From positions 51,060 through 115,059 of the forward strand of contig JARLGJ010000030.1 in assembly GCA_031296105.1 (NCBI GenBank): DNA of 64,000 nucleotides, read 5' to 3'. The notes beneath the pieces are model-generated. The model was not told where the DNA came from. It saw only the letters and a list, made by a program, of their open reading frames with translations, and did no database searches. This document shows, one piece after another, positions 1 to 7,590 of this stretch. How positions within the stretch are numbered: the stretch's first letter is position 1; each line of letters begins with the position of its first letter. The stretch is from Acidobacteriota bacterium. Lineage in GTDB: Bacteria; Acidobacteriota; Terriglobia; Terriglobales; Acidobacteriaceae. Made by a program: the position numbers and the translations under genes.

Positions 1-153
1 GGGATTCTGACTGCGATTGTGGGATTGATTTGGGGACTGTTCTCGGGCATGGCCCTGGAAGCTGGAACCTACGGGCAGCCTCTGTCGGCGGCGGCGCTGG
101 TGGTGTTCGGCCTGCTGGTGGCCGGCGTGGGCAAGCCGTTCGAGAGTATTTAA
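1..153 (+). CDS. C-terminal fragment of a membrane protein
   Basis: An open frame enters at base 1 and ends with TAA at 151-153, giving about 50 residues. It holds two hydrophobic stretches (starting ILTAIVGLIW and LVVFGLLVAG) joined by a short polar turn with a Tyr-Gly-Gln, so it looks like a two-helix end of an integral membrane protein. The start lies outside the window and the family cannot be named from this piece. A strong hairpin about 170 bases downstream could end its transcript. Confidence 0.6.
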   Translation, partial: GILTAIVGLIWGLFSGMALEAGTYGQPLSAAALVVFGLLVAGVGKPFESI

Positions 154-164
154 GAAATTTCTAA

Positions 165-276
165 AGCGGTTCCAGAGATGGTGTGCCCCGAAGCCATGGG
201 CCAAGGACCGTCGTGTCCAACAGGGAGCGACGGTAGAGAACGGCTTTGGAAAGGAAATAGCTTCTCTGGTACCGCT
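165..276. repeat. Long-range inverted repeat of unknown origin
   Basis: Thirteen bases at 165-177 (AGCGGTTCCAGAG) pair with 264-276 (CTCTGGTACCGCT) with a single mismatch, enclosing about 86 bases. No convincing gene lies here. It could be a folded 3' untranslated region of the upstream gene, a small RNA or a degenerate mobile repeat; the sequence alone does not decide. Confidence 0.4.
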
Positions 277-322
277 CGAAAAGTGGCTGCCTGGCGCGTG
301 GGGCGCTGGGCGGTGGTGGAAA

Positions 323-354
323 GAAACGGGCGAAACCAGGGTTTCGCCCGTTTC
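323..354. terminator. Strong hairpin, probable bidirectional terminator
   Basis: A 15-bp perfect stem (323-337 with 340-354) closes on a two-base AG spacer. It has A-rich and T-rich flanks and lies between the plus-strand gene ending at 153 and the minus-strand glmU ending at 432, so it could serve both. Confidence 0.7.
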
Positions 355-380
355 TAATTGCCATACATTCACTGCAATCG

Positions 381-422
381 TCCCAGGTTATCCGCGCTTC
401 GCGCGTCGAACCTGGGGCACAC
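381..422. repeat. Dispersed palindromic repeat, family A, copy 1
   Basis: The outer arms CCCAGGTT (382-389) and AACCTGGG (409-416) enclose an inner hairpin CGCGC-TTC-GCGCG (393-405); the tail GGCACAC follows. The same layout recurs at 13269-13314 and 22411-22454, with a shortened copy in the other orientation at 22363-22389. All lie between genes. It behaves like a REP-type intergenic element. Confidence 0.75.
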
Positions 423-431
423 CTTAGTTGT

Positions 432-1862
432 TTACTTCTGCTCTTTGGCTTTCTTGGCCGCCAGCAGGCGCTCGCGCTTTTTAATGGCCCAGCCCTCGCG
501 GACGACCTGCTCGGCGCGGGTGACGCCCAGCGAATCGTTGGGCACATCCTTGGTAATGCACGATGCGGCGCCGACGTAGGCTCCGTCGCCAATGGTGACC
601 GGGGCGACGAGCGTGGTATCGCTGCCGATGAAGGCGCGCTCGCCGATGATGGTCTTGTGCTTGTTGACGCCGTCGTAGTTGCAGGTGATGGTGCCGGCGC
701 CAATATTGCTGCCCGCGCCGATTTCGGCGTCGCCGATGTACGTGAGGTGATTGGCCTTGGCGCCGCGGCCCAGCCTGGCCTTCTTGATCTCCACAAAGTT
801 GCCTACGTGCGCTTCGGGACCGATCTCGCTGCCCTCGCGCAGGCGCGCGTAGGGGCCGAGAATGGCCGCGTCGCCGACCACCGCGCTCTCACCCATGGTT
901 CCGTGATTGACGCGCACGCGGTCGCCGAGCTTGACGTTCGAGAGCACGGAGTAGCTGCGCACCAGGCAATCTTCGCCGATGGAGGTCTCGCCGAGCAGTT
1001 GCACGAAAGGCTCGATGACCGTGTCGGCGCCGACGGTGACACCGGCGTCGATGATGACCGTCTCCGGCTGGTAGATGGTGACGCCCGCGTCCATTAGCTC
1101 TTCGGTTTTGCGGCGGCGTAGCAGCGAATCGAGCAGGGCCAGCTCGCGACGGGTGTTGATGCCGAGCACTTCGTTCGAATCCGAGGCGCGCAGAGCTAGA
1201 ACCTTGCGCCCCTCTTTTTGCAGGATTGCGGCGATTTCGGTGAGGTAGTACTCGCCGTGCGGATTGCTGGTGCCGAGGCGGTCGATGCGCGAAAAGAGTT
1301 CGGCGACCTGGAAGGCGTAAATGCCGGAGTTGATCTCGCCGATGTTCTGCTGCGCCGGGGTGAGCTGCTTCTGCTCGACGATGGCCTCGACCTCGTCGCT
1401 CTCTACGCCATTGACCACGCGGCGCACCATGCGTCCGTAGCCGAAGGGATTAGGCGGCTCGGCGGTGAGGATGGTCATGTCCGCGGCGCGCTGGATGTGG
1501 AAGTCGCGCACCTGGGCGATGGTCTCGGGGCGGATGAGCGGAACGTCTCCGCTGAGCACGAGCACGTGATCGTAGGCGGCCAGGGCCTGGCGGCACTGCA
1601 TGAGGGCGTGTCCGGTGCCGCGCTGCTCAATCTGCTCGACGAATTGCACTCCGAGCGGAGACATAGCCTGGCGCACGCGCGCCGCTTCATGGCCGATGAT
1701 GCAGAAGATGTCGCTGGGGTCAACGATCTGCGAGGCGGCGCGAATGACGTGTTCCAGCAAGGGGCGGCCGGCGATCTGATGCAGCACCTTGGGCAGGCGC
1801 GACTTGAGGCGCGTGCCCTTGCCGGCGGCAAGAATGGCGATTGCGAATCTTGGGTTCGACAT
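432..1862 (-). CDS. glmU: Bifunctional UDP-GlcNAc pyrophosphorylase / GlcN-1-P acetyltransferase
   Basis: GlmU makes UDP-N-acetylglucosamine from glucosamine-1-phosphate, acetyl-CoA and UTP in the cytosol, feeding peptidoglycan and lipid A. The 476 residues match the family length. The N-terminal half starts with the nucleotidyltransferase signature LAAGKGTRLKSRLPK (from about residue 11), followed by DVPLI-type metal-site sequence. The C-terminal half from about residue 260 is a left-handed beta-helix of hexapeptide repeats, with the acetyltransferase sequence HLTYIGDAEIG and KTIIGERAFIG. The start ATG lies nine bases after a TACAAT element, with GAAGG between, so the 5' leader is very short or absent. 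It is transcribed alone; blaR1-like ends 149 bases upstream. Confidence 0.97.
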   Translation of the reverse strand: MSNPRFAIAILAAGKGTRLKSRLPKVLHQIAGRPLLEHVIRAASQIVDPSDIFCIIGHEAARVRQAMSPLGVQFVEQIEQRGTGHALMQCRQALAAYDHVLVLSGDVPLIRPETIAQVRDFHIQRAADMTILTAEPPNPFGYGRMVRRVVNGVESDEVEAIVEQKQLTPAQQNIGEINSGIYAFQVAELFSRIDRLGTSNPHGEYYLTEIAAILQKEGRKVLALRASDSNEVLGINTRRELALLDSLLRRRKTEELMDAGVTIYQPETVIIDAGVTVGADTVIEPFVQLLGETSIGEDCLVRSYSVLSNVKLGDRVRVNHGTMGESAVVGDAAILGPYARLREGSEIGPEAHVGNFVEIKKARLGRGAKANHLTYIGDAEIGAGSNIGAGTITCNYDGVNKHKTIIGERAFIGSDTTLVAPVTIGDGAYVGAASCITKDVPNDSLGVTRAEQVVREGWAIKKRERLLAAKKAKEQK

Positions 1863-1871
1863 TGCGCCTTC

Positions 1872-1877
1872 ATTGTA
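1872..1877 (-). promoter_or_regulatory. Putative -10 element of glmU (TACAAT)
   Basis: On the minus strand TACAAT is followed by nine bases and the glmU ATG. A transcript starting the usual 6-8 bases after a -10 would begin at or just before the start codon. No clear -35 is visible. Confidence 0.45.
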
Positions 1878-1936
1878 AAGCAGGCGGCAAAAGAAAGGGC
1901 GGAGGCCGAGGCCTGGGTATCAAGGAATGCTGCTCA

Positions 1937-1968
1937 CCCACGTCTGCCTGCGGCAGACATGGGGCACC
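1937..1968. repeat. Palindromic repeat, family B
   Basis: The arms CCCACGTCTGCC and GGCAGACATGGG enclose TGC, a 12-bp stem with one non-Watson-Crick position, followed by GGCACC. The core GTCTG...CAGAC and the GGGGCACC-like tail resemble family A and the element at 47063-47090. It sits between blaR1-like and glmU. Confidence 0.5.
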
Positions 1969-2010
1969 AAGGAGCGGCCTCCGCCGGGAGCGAGTTTCAT
2001 CTCCGAGAGC

Positions 2011-3867
2011 TTAGTTGTTGTCGGCGCTCTCGTGCTTCAACTGATTCAACTGCTTCTGCATGTCCTTCATGGCCTTCTTCAGATCGCGCTGGTACTGCTC
2101 CATTCTCTCTTTGTACCTGAGCTGATACTCCTTTTGATACTCAGCCATCTGCTTCTGAAATTCGGCGCTCTGCTTGGCATATTCGGCGGAGTGCTTGGCT
2201 TGCTCGACCTGGCGCTTGAAGTCGTTGCTCTGGAGTTGCTTTTGCAGCTCCTCCATCTGCTTCTGGAACTGCTCATGATTCTTGTTCCACTCCCCGGCCT
2301 GCCGGGTCCATTCTTCCGAATGCTTCTTCCATTCGGCGGAGTTCTTCTGCCACTCGCCGTCGACGTGCTTCCACTCCTTGCCGTTCTTGACCCAGACATC
2401 GGCCTGGCCGTCCTTGCCCACCTTGACCTCGACATCCTGGTTGTTGCCGGCCTGGCGGATGGCTTCGTCCAACTCCTTGCTGTTGGGAATCCCGACGATG
2501 ACGGGCGGCAGCGGAGGCATGGGAGACATGGATGGCAGAGGAAGCATGGAAGGCATGGCCGGTAGCGGTGGCAGCGGAGGAACTACTGTCCCCACCGATC
2601 CGGAAGGCGCAGACGGTGCGACGGACGTGGGCGCTGCGGCCGGAAATGCTGCGGAAGCTGCAGGCGCAGGAGAAGGCTCGGGAGCCTGCTGCGCATCAGA
2701 CTGGGCAGGTGCGTCGTCCGCGGAGAGAGTGGAGTCAGAGGGTTCCGCGGTGGTGAAATTCTGGTAGGCAGTGGCGGCTATGGCCGTTGCGGGCAGCGGC
2801 GCCGAACTGGCCATGACCGGCGTGACGTGCACGGTGGCGGCCAGCACTACGGTGGCAGCGAGCACGGCGGCTCCGGAAAGAGCATGGAGAGCGCGGCGGC
2901 GGAAGGGGACGGGCGTTGCGGGATCGGTGAGATGCATGATGCGCTCCTCAAGCGTGTTGCGGTGGAAGAGGCCTTGGGCTTCGGCGTGTTCACAGGTGTT
3001 TGCATGCACCATGGCACGTGCCAGCGTGAGCAGGGAAGTGGCGTAGCGAAATTCACTGGAGATAAGCCGTGCGGCACAGGCGTCGCAGAGCAGCTCGCGG
3101 GTGCGGTGAATCTGCTGCTGCGTGTAGAAAACAGCCGGATGCCAGGACACGGGCAGGGCATAGAGCTTGGCCGCGAAGTTCACCAGGTAGTCGCGGCGTG
3201 CGATGTGCGCCAACTCGTGGCAGAGCGCGGCTTCCACGTCCGGCGCATCATGCAGCAGGAAGTCCGGCGGCAGCAGCAAGATGGGGCGCCAGGAGCCGAG
3301 CGTGGCCGGGCAGGAGACGCGCGGAGAGAGACGCACCTCGGGCACGGGAATGCCGAGCGTAGCCGAGTGCTGGCGCAGCATCGCCAACTGCTCGCCGGTT
3401 AACTCGGCCTCTTCGGACTCGTGCACCATCTCGCGGTGGGCGGCCCAGGCCAGGAAGAGGCGGATGAAGCCGATGAGCAGAATGGCGGCGAAGAGAGACA
3501 CTACGCCGTGCGCCACATGCCCGGAGACCGGAATGGCGAAGCGATGCACCAGCGGCAGATGCAAGGTGATGGCATTGTGCGCCGTCTGCGGCGCGGCCGC
3601 CGGAGCGGGAGTCGCCGGCAGCGTGGCCATCAGCATGGCCAGCTCGGCGGGAGAGAGCGCGGATGCGGAGGAGGAGCCATCCGCATCCGGCATCCACTGC
3701 ACACCGTGCAACGGCAGCAGCACCGCGGCTCCCAGCACGGCGAGCCACAGAAGGTGACGCACCCGCAGTCCAGCGTTGAGGGCCTGAATCAGCAGCCATC
3801 CGCCCAACACGAGCAAGGGGAGCTGCCACGCGGCGTTGGCGAGATATTCGAGCAGAGCGCGTTCCAT
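2011..3867 (-). CDS. BlaR1/MecR1-type M56 membrane metallopeptidase with aromatic heptad tail
   Basis: This is a 618-residue membrane zinc peptidase of the M56 family, which senses an envelope signal and inactivates the BlaI repressor. Membrane segments are seen near residues 15-30, 38-53 and 118-141. The zinc site HELAH is at 217-221, and the distal glutamate is in RTRELLCDA (about 258). A further hydrophobic segment near 350 is followed by a Pro/Ala-rich linker. There is no penicillin-binding C-terminal domain. Instead the last 150 residues form a charged coiled coil, with Trp or Phe at the same heptad position from 498 to 546 and Tyr/Phe-rich heptads beyond. I chose ATG at 3867, one base after the blaI stop, over a longer frame that would overlap blaI. 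It is co-transcribed with blaI. Substrate and inducer are unknown. Confidence 0.9.
   Translation of the reverse strand: MERALLEYLANAAWQLPLLVLGGWLLIQALNAGLRVRHLLWLAVLGAAVLLPLHGVQWMPDADGSSSASALSPAELAMLMATLPATPAPAAAPQTAHNAITLHLPLVHRFAIPVSGHVAHGVVSLFAAILLIGFIRLFLAWAAHREMVHESEEAELTGEQLAMLRQHSATLGIPVPEVRLSPRVSCPATLGSWRPILLLPPDFLLHDAPDVEAALCHELAHIARRDYLVNFAAKLYALPVSWHPAVFYTQQQIHRTRELLCDACAARLISSEFRYATSLLTLARAMVHANTCEHAEAQGLFHRNTLEERIMHLTDPATPVPFRRRALHALSGAAVLAATVVLAATVHVTPVMASSAPLPATAIAATAYQNFTTAEPSDSTLSADDAPAQSDAQQAPEPSPAPAASAAFPAAAPTSVAPSAPSGSVGTVVPPLPPLPAMPSMLPLPSMSPMPPLPPVIVGIPNSKELDEAIRQAGNNQDVEVKVGKDGQADVWVKNGKEWKHVDGEWQKNSAEWKKHSEEWTRQAGEWNKNHEQFQKQMEELQKQLQSNDFKRQVEQAKHSAEYAKQSAEFQKQMAEYQKEYQLRYKERMEQYQRDLKKAMKDMQKQLNQLKHESADNN
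2230..2376 (-). repeat. 21-bp tandem heptad-coding repeats in the M56 peptidase
   Basis: Seven consecutive heptads (residues 498-546) run EWKHVDG, EWQKNSA, EWKKHSE, EWTRQAG, EWNKNHE, QFQKQME, ELQKQLQ, so the DNA has a 21-base period with TGG in phase five times. The pattern continues less regularly as AEY/AEF heptads to about base 2110. Confidence 0.85.
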
Positions 3868-3868
3868 G

Positions 3869-4270
3869 CTACTTCTTCTCCTTCCTGTCGTCTTCGGCCT
3901 GGCGCGCGGCCAGGCGCTGGGCAATGCGCTCCAGCTCACCGGTCGAAATCTGATGGCTGTCCACCAGGGTCATCAAAAGGGCTTCGGAGGAGCCGTTGAA
4001 CATGCGCGCGACGAGGTCATCGACGGCGCTGCCGGCGGCGCGCTCGCGCGAGAGGGCGGCCTGGTAACGGAAGGCGCGGCCTTCGGCCACGCGCTTGGCG
4101 CGGCCCTTGCGCAACAGGACGTTCAACATGGTCTGCACCGTGGTGTAGGCCAGGCCGCTCTCCAAAGCCGCCTGCACCTCGCCGACGGTGCCGGGACCAT
4201 TCTCCCAGAGCACGTGCATGATCTTGAGCTCGAGAGGGGTGAGGGTCGAATCTGTTTTCTTGGCGGACAA
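3869..4270 (-). CDS. blaI: BlaI/MecI/CopY-family transcriptional repressor
   Basis: This 133-residue protein has the family layout: an N-terminal winged helix (LTPLELKIMHVLWENGPGTV, then AYTTVQTMLNVLLRKG as recognition helix and wing) and a C-terminal dimerization helix region around residues 80-130. Such repressors bind operators in front of their own operon and are cleaved after activation of the partner M56 peptidase, here encoded one base downstream. The start is TTG at 4268-4270, chosen because AGGAGA lies seven bases upstream and no better in-frame ATG precedes the winged helix. The target genes beyond the operon are not visible, since no beta-lactamase is nearby. Confidence 0.92.
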   Translation of the reverse strand: MSAKKTDSTLTPLELKIMHVLWENGPGTVGEVQAALESGLAYTTVQTMLNVLLRKGRAKRVAEGRAFRYQAALSRERAAGSAVDDLVARMFNGSSEALLMTLVDSHQISTGELERIAQRLAARQAEDDRKEKK

Positions 4271-4317
4271 GGCTTATCTCCTAAAACATTCGTAGAATGC
4301 GGCGGACTGGGGCGGGC

Positions 4318-4340
4318 TGTCAACTAAAAAGTTAGGAGAT
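4318..4340 (-). promoter_or_regulatory. Putative promoter and operator of the blaI operon
   Basis: On the minus strand a perfect TTGACA (4318-4323) overlaps the dyad AACT-N4-AGTT (4322-4333). ATCTCCTAA at 4276-4284 and TTAGGAGAT at 4332-4340 also form a 9-base inverted repeat; the inner arm overlaps the ribosome-binding site. Autoregulation by BlaI is inferred. The -10 is weak. Confidence 0.4.
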
Positions 4341-4388
4341 GAGGGAGGGGAATCGCTTCCGGTTGGATTGCGGAAGCTGGAATAGCCT

Positions 4389-5450
4389 CTACTTGGCGGC
4401 TTCAGCCGCCTGGCACAGGCGCGCGGGCAGGTTGAGCAGGTCGTTGGCCAGGCGGTCGGTGGCGTGGCGGGCAAAGTGCGAGGCGTCGAGGTAGTCGCCG
4501 AGGATGGGCGTGACGCCGAGTTTGCGGATGGCGTCGAGATCGTTGTGCATCGGCTCGGAACCTTCGTCGGCGTAGCGCTGGCGCAGCTCGGCGGGCACGG
4601 GCACAAAGTTCAGCATGGCGTAGTCGAAGACCTTTTCCCGCGCGTGCTCGAAGATGGCCTGGATGTGCTGCGAGGCCGAGAGGCCGGTGCTCTCGTTGGG
4701 CTGGGTCATCAGGTTGCCGACGTACACCTTCAGCGCGCGCGAGCGCTGGACGGCCTGCGGCACGCCCTTCACCAAAAGATTTGGAATGATGCTGGTGAAC
4801 AGTGAGCCGGGGCCGAAGCTGATGACGTCGGCCTGCTCGATGGCCTCCAGGGCCTGCGGCAGGGGCTGCGCATCGTCCGGGACCAGCCGCAGATGGGCGA
4901 TGCCGCTCTGGCTGGCGGTGATGTTGGTTTCGCCGCGCACGCGCTGGCCGTTGCGCATCAGGGCGTCGAGCTGCAGGTTGCTGTTGGAGGACGAGGGATA
5001 GATTTCGCCGCGCGTTTTGAGGATGGCGCTGCTGAGCTTGACGGCCAGCGCGAAGTCTCCGCAGACGCCGGCGAGGGCCGACAGGAAGAGGTTGCCGAAG
5101 CTGTGGCCTTCAAGATCGCCGCTCTCAAAGCGGTAGCGGAAGAGCTGGCTGAGCAGTTCCTCGTCGTCGCTGAGGGCGGTCATGCAGTTGCGGATGTCGC
5201 CCGGCGGAGGGACGCCGAGTTCCTTGCGCAGGCGTCCGCTGGAGCCGCCATCGTCGGTGACGGTGACGATGCCGGTGAGGCGCGAGATGTAAGGCGCGGC
5301 GGGCGCGGGCTGGGCCCCGATGGCGCTAAGCGAGAGCACGTGCCGCTTGAGTCCGCGCAAGAGCGTGGACAGGCCGGTGCCGCCGCCGACGGCGACCACG
5401 CGCAGTCCCTCAAACTCAGGGACCGTGCGAGTTGGCGAAAGGGTATCCAT
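4389..5450 (-). CDS. yvcK: YvcK/CofD-family gluconeogenesis factor
   Basis: The 353-residue protein belongs to the YvcK branch of the CofD-like family, UDP-sugar-binding proteins needed for growth on gluconeogenic carbon and for cell shape and wall synthesis in other bacteria. Visible family motifs are AVGGGTGLSTLLRGLK near residue 20, TVTDDGGSSGRLRKELG near 65, PPGDIRNCMTAL near 82, and GPGSLFTSIIPNLLV near 215. It acts in the cytosol. The gene follows the TPR gene by 59 bases and could share its transcript. Its proximity to glmU is consistent with a cell-wall role, though neighbours are not conserved enough here to prove it. Confidence 0.93.
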   Translation of the reverse strand: MDTLSPTRTVPEFEGLRVVAVGGGTGLSTLLRGLKRHVLSLSAIGAQPAPAAPYISRLTGIVTVTDDGGSSGRLRKELGVPPPGDIRNCMTALSDDEELLSQLFRYRFESGDLEGHSFGNLFLSALAGVCGDFALAVKLSSAILKTRGEIYPSSSNSNLQLDALMRNGQRVRGETNITASQSGIAHLRLVPDDAQPLPQALEAIEQADVISFGPGSLFTSIIPNLLVKGVPQAVQRSRALKVYVGNLMTQPNESTGLSASQHIQAIFEHAREKVFDYAMLNFVPVPAELRQRYADEGSEPMHNDLDAIRKLGVTPILGDYLDASHFARHATDRLANDLLNLPARLCQAAEAAK

Positions 5451-5509
5451 GGAATGAATGGCGGCCGGGACCCAGCGGGCCTCCCGGCGGAAAGAAAAGG
5501 GAATTCTGG

Positions 5510-6076
5510 CTATGCTCCCAGCGTGCCTTCCGGATAGAGCAGCTCGGTGAAGCGAGGATCGTCGGCCATGTTGCGGAAATCGGAGTCGTTGCGCGCCTGG
5601 AAGCGGGTTCCGGGATTGATGCGAATGGCCTCACCCAGGTGCTGTAGGCTCTCTGTGGTGCGCCCGGTCAGGCACTCCAGCACGGCAAGGCCGTACCAGA
5701 CAAAGTCGAGTTTGGGGGACTTCTGCGACAAATCCTCGAGGTGCTCGCGGGCGGTAACGAAGTCTCCGAGGTTCATCAGCGAGATGGCGAAGTCGTAGTG
5801 CTCCTCGGGCGTGGCGAAAGATTCCTTGTGCTGCTCCATTTGCTGGTTGCAGATGCTCAGGTGAACCTTGGCACGGTCCATCAGCGAGCTGACGCCACTC
5901 TCGATGACCTTCTCCAGCAACGGCCTGGCTTTGTCGAACTTCTGTGTTTGCAACAACTTCTGTGCCTGCTCGTAGCTCTGTAGAGCCAGGGCAAAACGTG
6001 CCTGCGAATCGTCTTGCCCATCCTTCCGGGCGGCGGCGGTGGGGCTTTTCGGCTTCACTTCGAGTTTTTTGGTCAT
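5510..6076 (-). CDS. TPR-repeat protein, cytosolic
   Basis: The 188-residue soluble protein has about three tetratricopeptide helix pairs: ALQSYEQAQKLLQTQKFDKARPLLEK, HYDFAISLMNLGDFVTAREHL (about 85-105) and FVWYGLAVLECLTGRTTESLQHLGEAI (about 120-150). It ends in a short acidic and aromatic segment, FTELLYPEG. No signal peptide or membrane segment is visible. I chose ATG at 6076 (MTKKLEV) because GGGGA lies six bases upstream; an ATG six bases earlier has no room for a ribosome-binding site. TPR proteins act as binding scaffolds; the partner is unknown. It precedes yvcK on the same strand. Confidence 0.8.
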   Translation of the reverse strand: MTKKLEVKPKSPTAAARKDGQDDSQARFALALQSYEQAQKLLQTQKFDKARPLLEKVIESGVSSLMDRAKVHLSICNQQMEQHKESFATPEEHYDFAISLMNLGDFVTAREHLEDLSQKSPKLDFVWYGLAVLECLTGRTTESLQHLGEAIRINPGTRFQARNDSDFRNMADDPRFTELLYPEGTLGA

Positions 6077-6247
6077 TGGCATTCCCCGCAAAACGAATCG
6101 AAACACCCGTACGCGGCCTAACGCGACGGTAGACCGTAACTAATTCAGAATACTGCTTTATACCCATTCCAGGGAGCATCGTCAACCGGGAGGCATCTCA
6201 GGTCTTGCAACATGGTACCCCCTGGGAGCGTAATTTGCCGGGTCCGA

Positions 6248-6266
6248 TAGAATGAAACGCAGGAGG
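6248..6266 (+). promoter_or_regulatory. -10 and ribosome-binding site of lepB
   Basis: TAGAAT at 6248-6253 is followed eight bases later by AGGAGG (6261-6266), four bases before the lepB ATG. The transcript would have a leader of only about 10-12 bases, which still contains the Shine-Dalgarno sequence. No good -35 is seen. Confidence 0.5.
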
Positions 6267-6270
6267 CGGG

Positions 6271-6807
6271 ATGGCGGAAGAGAGACAAGAAGACTCCGGC
6301 GCGAAGGGTTTGCAGTGGCTTAAGGAATGCGTGATCGGGCTGGCGGTCTCCGTCTTCATCATCGTCTTTTTGTACCAGCCGGTGAAGGTGGAGGGCACCA
6401 GCATGATGCCCGAACTGAAGGACCAGGAGCGCATCTTCATCAACAAGTACGCCTACCGTCTGGGAGCGGTGGAGCGCGGCGACGTGGTGGTGTTCCGTTA
6501 TCCGGGCGACCCTTCGAAGAATTACATCAAGCGCGTGGTGGGCGTGCCGGGAGACGCCGTTGAGATTGCGCAAGGCCAGGTGCTGCTGAACGGCGCACGT
6601 CTGGAAGAGCCCTACGTGCCGGAGCAGTTCCGCGATGAGCGCTCGATGAGCGCACTGACCGTGCCGCAGGGGTGCTACTTTGTGCTGGGCGACCACCGCA
6701 ACCTGTCGAGCGACAGCCGTGACTTTGGCGTGGTGGAGCGCGGGGCCATCTTTGGCAAGGCGGTGTTTGCGTATTGGCCCACGCAACTGATGGGCAAGCT
6801 GCGCTGA
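6271..6807 (+). CDS. lepB: Signal peptidase I
   Basis: This membrane serine protease (178 residues) removes signal peptides from exported proteins. One N-terminal membrane anchor (about residues 22-40, VIGLAVSVFIIVFLYQPV) leads into the catalytic box EGTSMMPE with the nucleophile Ser. It is followed by box C (RGDVVVFRYP), box D with the general-base Lys (NYIKRVVGVPGD), and box E (VLGDHRNLSSDSRDFG). The short form with a single anchor resembles Gram-positive and many acidobacterial enzymes rather than the two-anchor E. coli type. AGGAGG upstream fixes the start. The next gene follows after 22 bases and may be co-transcribed. Confidence 0.96.
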   Translation: MAEERQEDSGAKGLQWLKECVIGLAVSVFIIVFLYQPVKVEGTSMMPELKDQERIFINKYAYRLGAVERGDVVVFRYPGDPSKNYIKRVVGVPGDAVEIAQGQVLLNGARLEEPYVPEQFRDERSMSALTVPQGCYFVLGDHRNLSSDSRDFGVVERGAIFGKAVFAYWPTQLMGKLR

Positions 6808-6829
6808 GTCGCGGCCAGGGAGCGAAGCA

Positions 6830-7510
6830 ATGGCATTGATCGGACTGGGAAATTCGCTGGGCGCTGGCGGGGAGGAGAAATCCCTGCGGCTAGCCATCTT
6901 TGGCGCCACCGGCGGCACCGGGCTGGCGTTGACGCGGCAGGCCCTGGAACACGGCCACGCGGTGCGTGTGCTGGTGCGCAATCCGAATCGCATGACGGTG
7001 ACCCACGCCAACCTGCGCGTGGTGCTGGGCAACGCGCTGGACCGCGAGAGCGTGACCAAGACGCTGCTGGGTTCAGATGCGGCGCTGGTGTGCCTGGGGC
7101 AGCGTACGCTGCTGAAGAACACGCGGGTGGTGAGCCAGGGCACGCGGCTCATCATGGAAGTGATGCGAACGATGGGATTGAAGCGGCTGGTGTTTGAGTC
7201 GGCCTTCGGCGTGGGCGGCAGTCTGGCGGACGCCAGCGGGTGGCAGCGCGCGGTGTTTGCCACGCTGCTGCGCGCTCCCTACGCGGACAAGAACATCATT
7301 GAGCCGGAGATCGCAAAAAGCGGGCTGGACTGGACGATCCTGCGTCCCACGGCGCTGACCAACGGTCCACTGACGGGGAAGGTGGAGATCGCGGTGGGGT
7401 TGCGGCCAAAGACGTTCCGCATCTCGCGCGAGGACGTGGCGCGGGAGATGCTGCGGGCGGTGGAAGAAAAGAAGTGGGTGGGCGCGGCGCCGAGTTTGAC
7501 AGGGGCGTAG
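6830..7510 (+). CDS. NAD(P)-binding atypical SDR / NmrA-like protein
   Basis: The 226-residue protein has a Rossmann fold. The dinucleotide-binding loop FGATGGTGLALTRQAL starts at about residue 25, an acidic/basic second strand follows (VRVLVRNPNRM), and the atypical-SDR segment WTILRPTALTNGP lies near residue 168. This matches the NAD(P)H-binding (NmrA/YwnB-like) branch, which includes flavin reductases and redox sensors; the canonical YxxxK pair is not evident. Substrate unknown. It starts with ATG after AGGGAGCGAAGC, 22 bases past lepB, and is followed by a regulatory gap before carA. Confidence 0.8.
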   Translation: MALIGLGNSLGAGGEEKSLRLAIFGATGGTGLALTRQALEHGHAVRVLVRNPNRMTVTHANLRVVLGNALDRESVTKTLLGSDAALVCLGQRTLLKNTRVVSQGTRLIMEVMRTMGLKRLVFESAFGVGGSLADASGWQRAVFATLLRAPYADKNIIEPEIAKSGLDWTILRPTALTNGPLTGKVEIAVGLRPKTFRISREDVAREMLRAVEEKKWVGAAPSLTGA

Positions 7511-7518
7511 AGCACTGC

Positions 7519-7550
7519 ATGAATATTCAATTATATGTATGAATATTCAA
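7519..7550 (+). promoter_or_regulatory. Candidate ArgR operator: two ATGAATATTCAA half-turn repeats
   Basis: ATGAATATTCAA occurs twice (7519-7530 and 7539-7550) with a 20-base period, and each contains the palindrome TGAATATTCA. The TGAAT/ATTCA arms are those of ARG boxes, which in other bacteria come in pairs about two turns apart in front of arginine and carbamoyl-phosphate genes. Here they lie about 65-95 bases upstream of the carA -10. No argR gene is in the window, so the assignment is inference. Confidence 0.55.
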
Positions 7551-7590
7551 ACGAAATAACCCTTTTCCTCAGATAGGGTTAAGCGAGGGT

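Noticed and set aside
2011..4270. Beta-lactam resistance sensor pair
   Set aside because: The M56 protein has no penicillin-binding domain and no beta-lactamase or PBP gene is near, so a resistance role is not supported.
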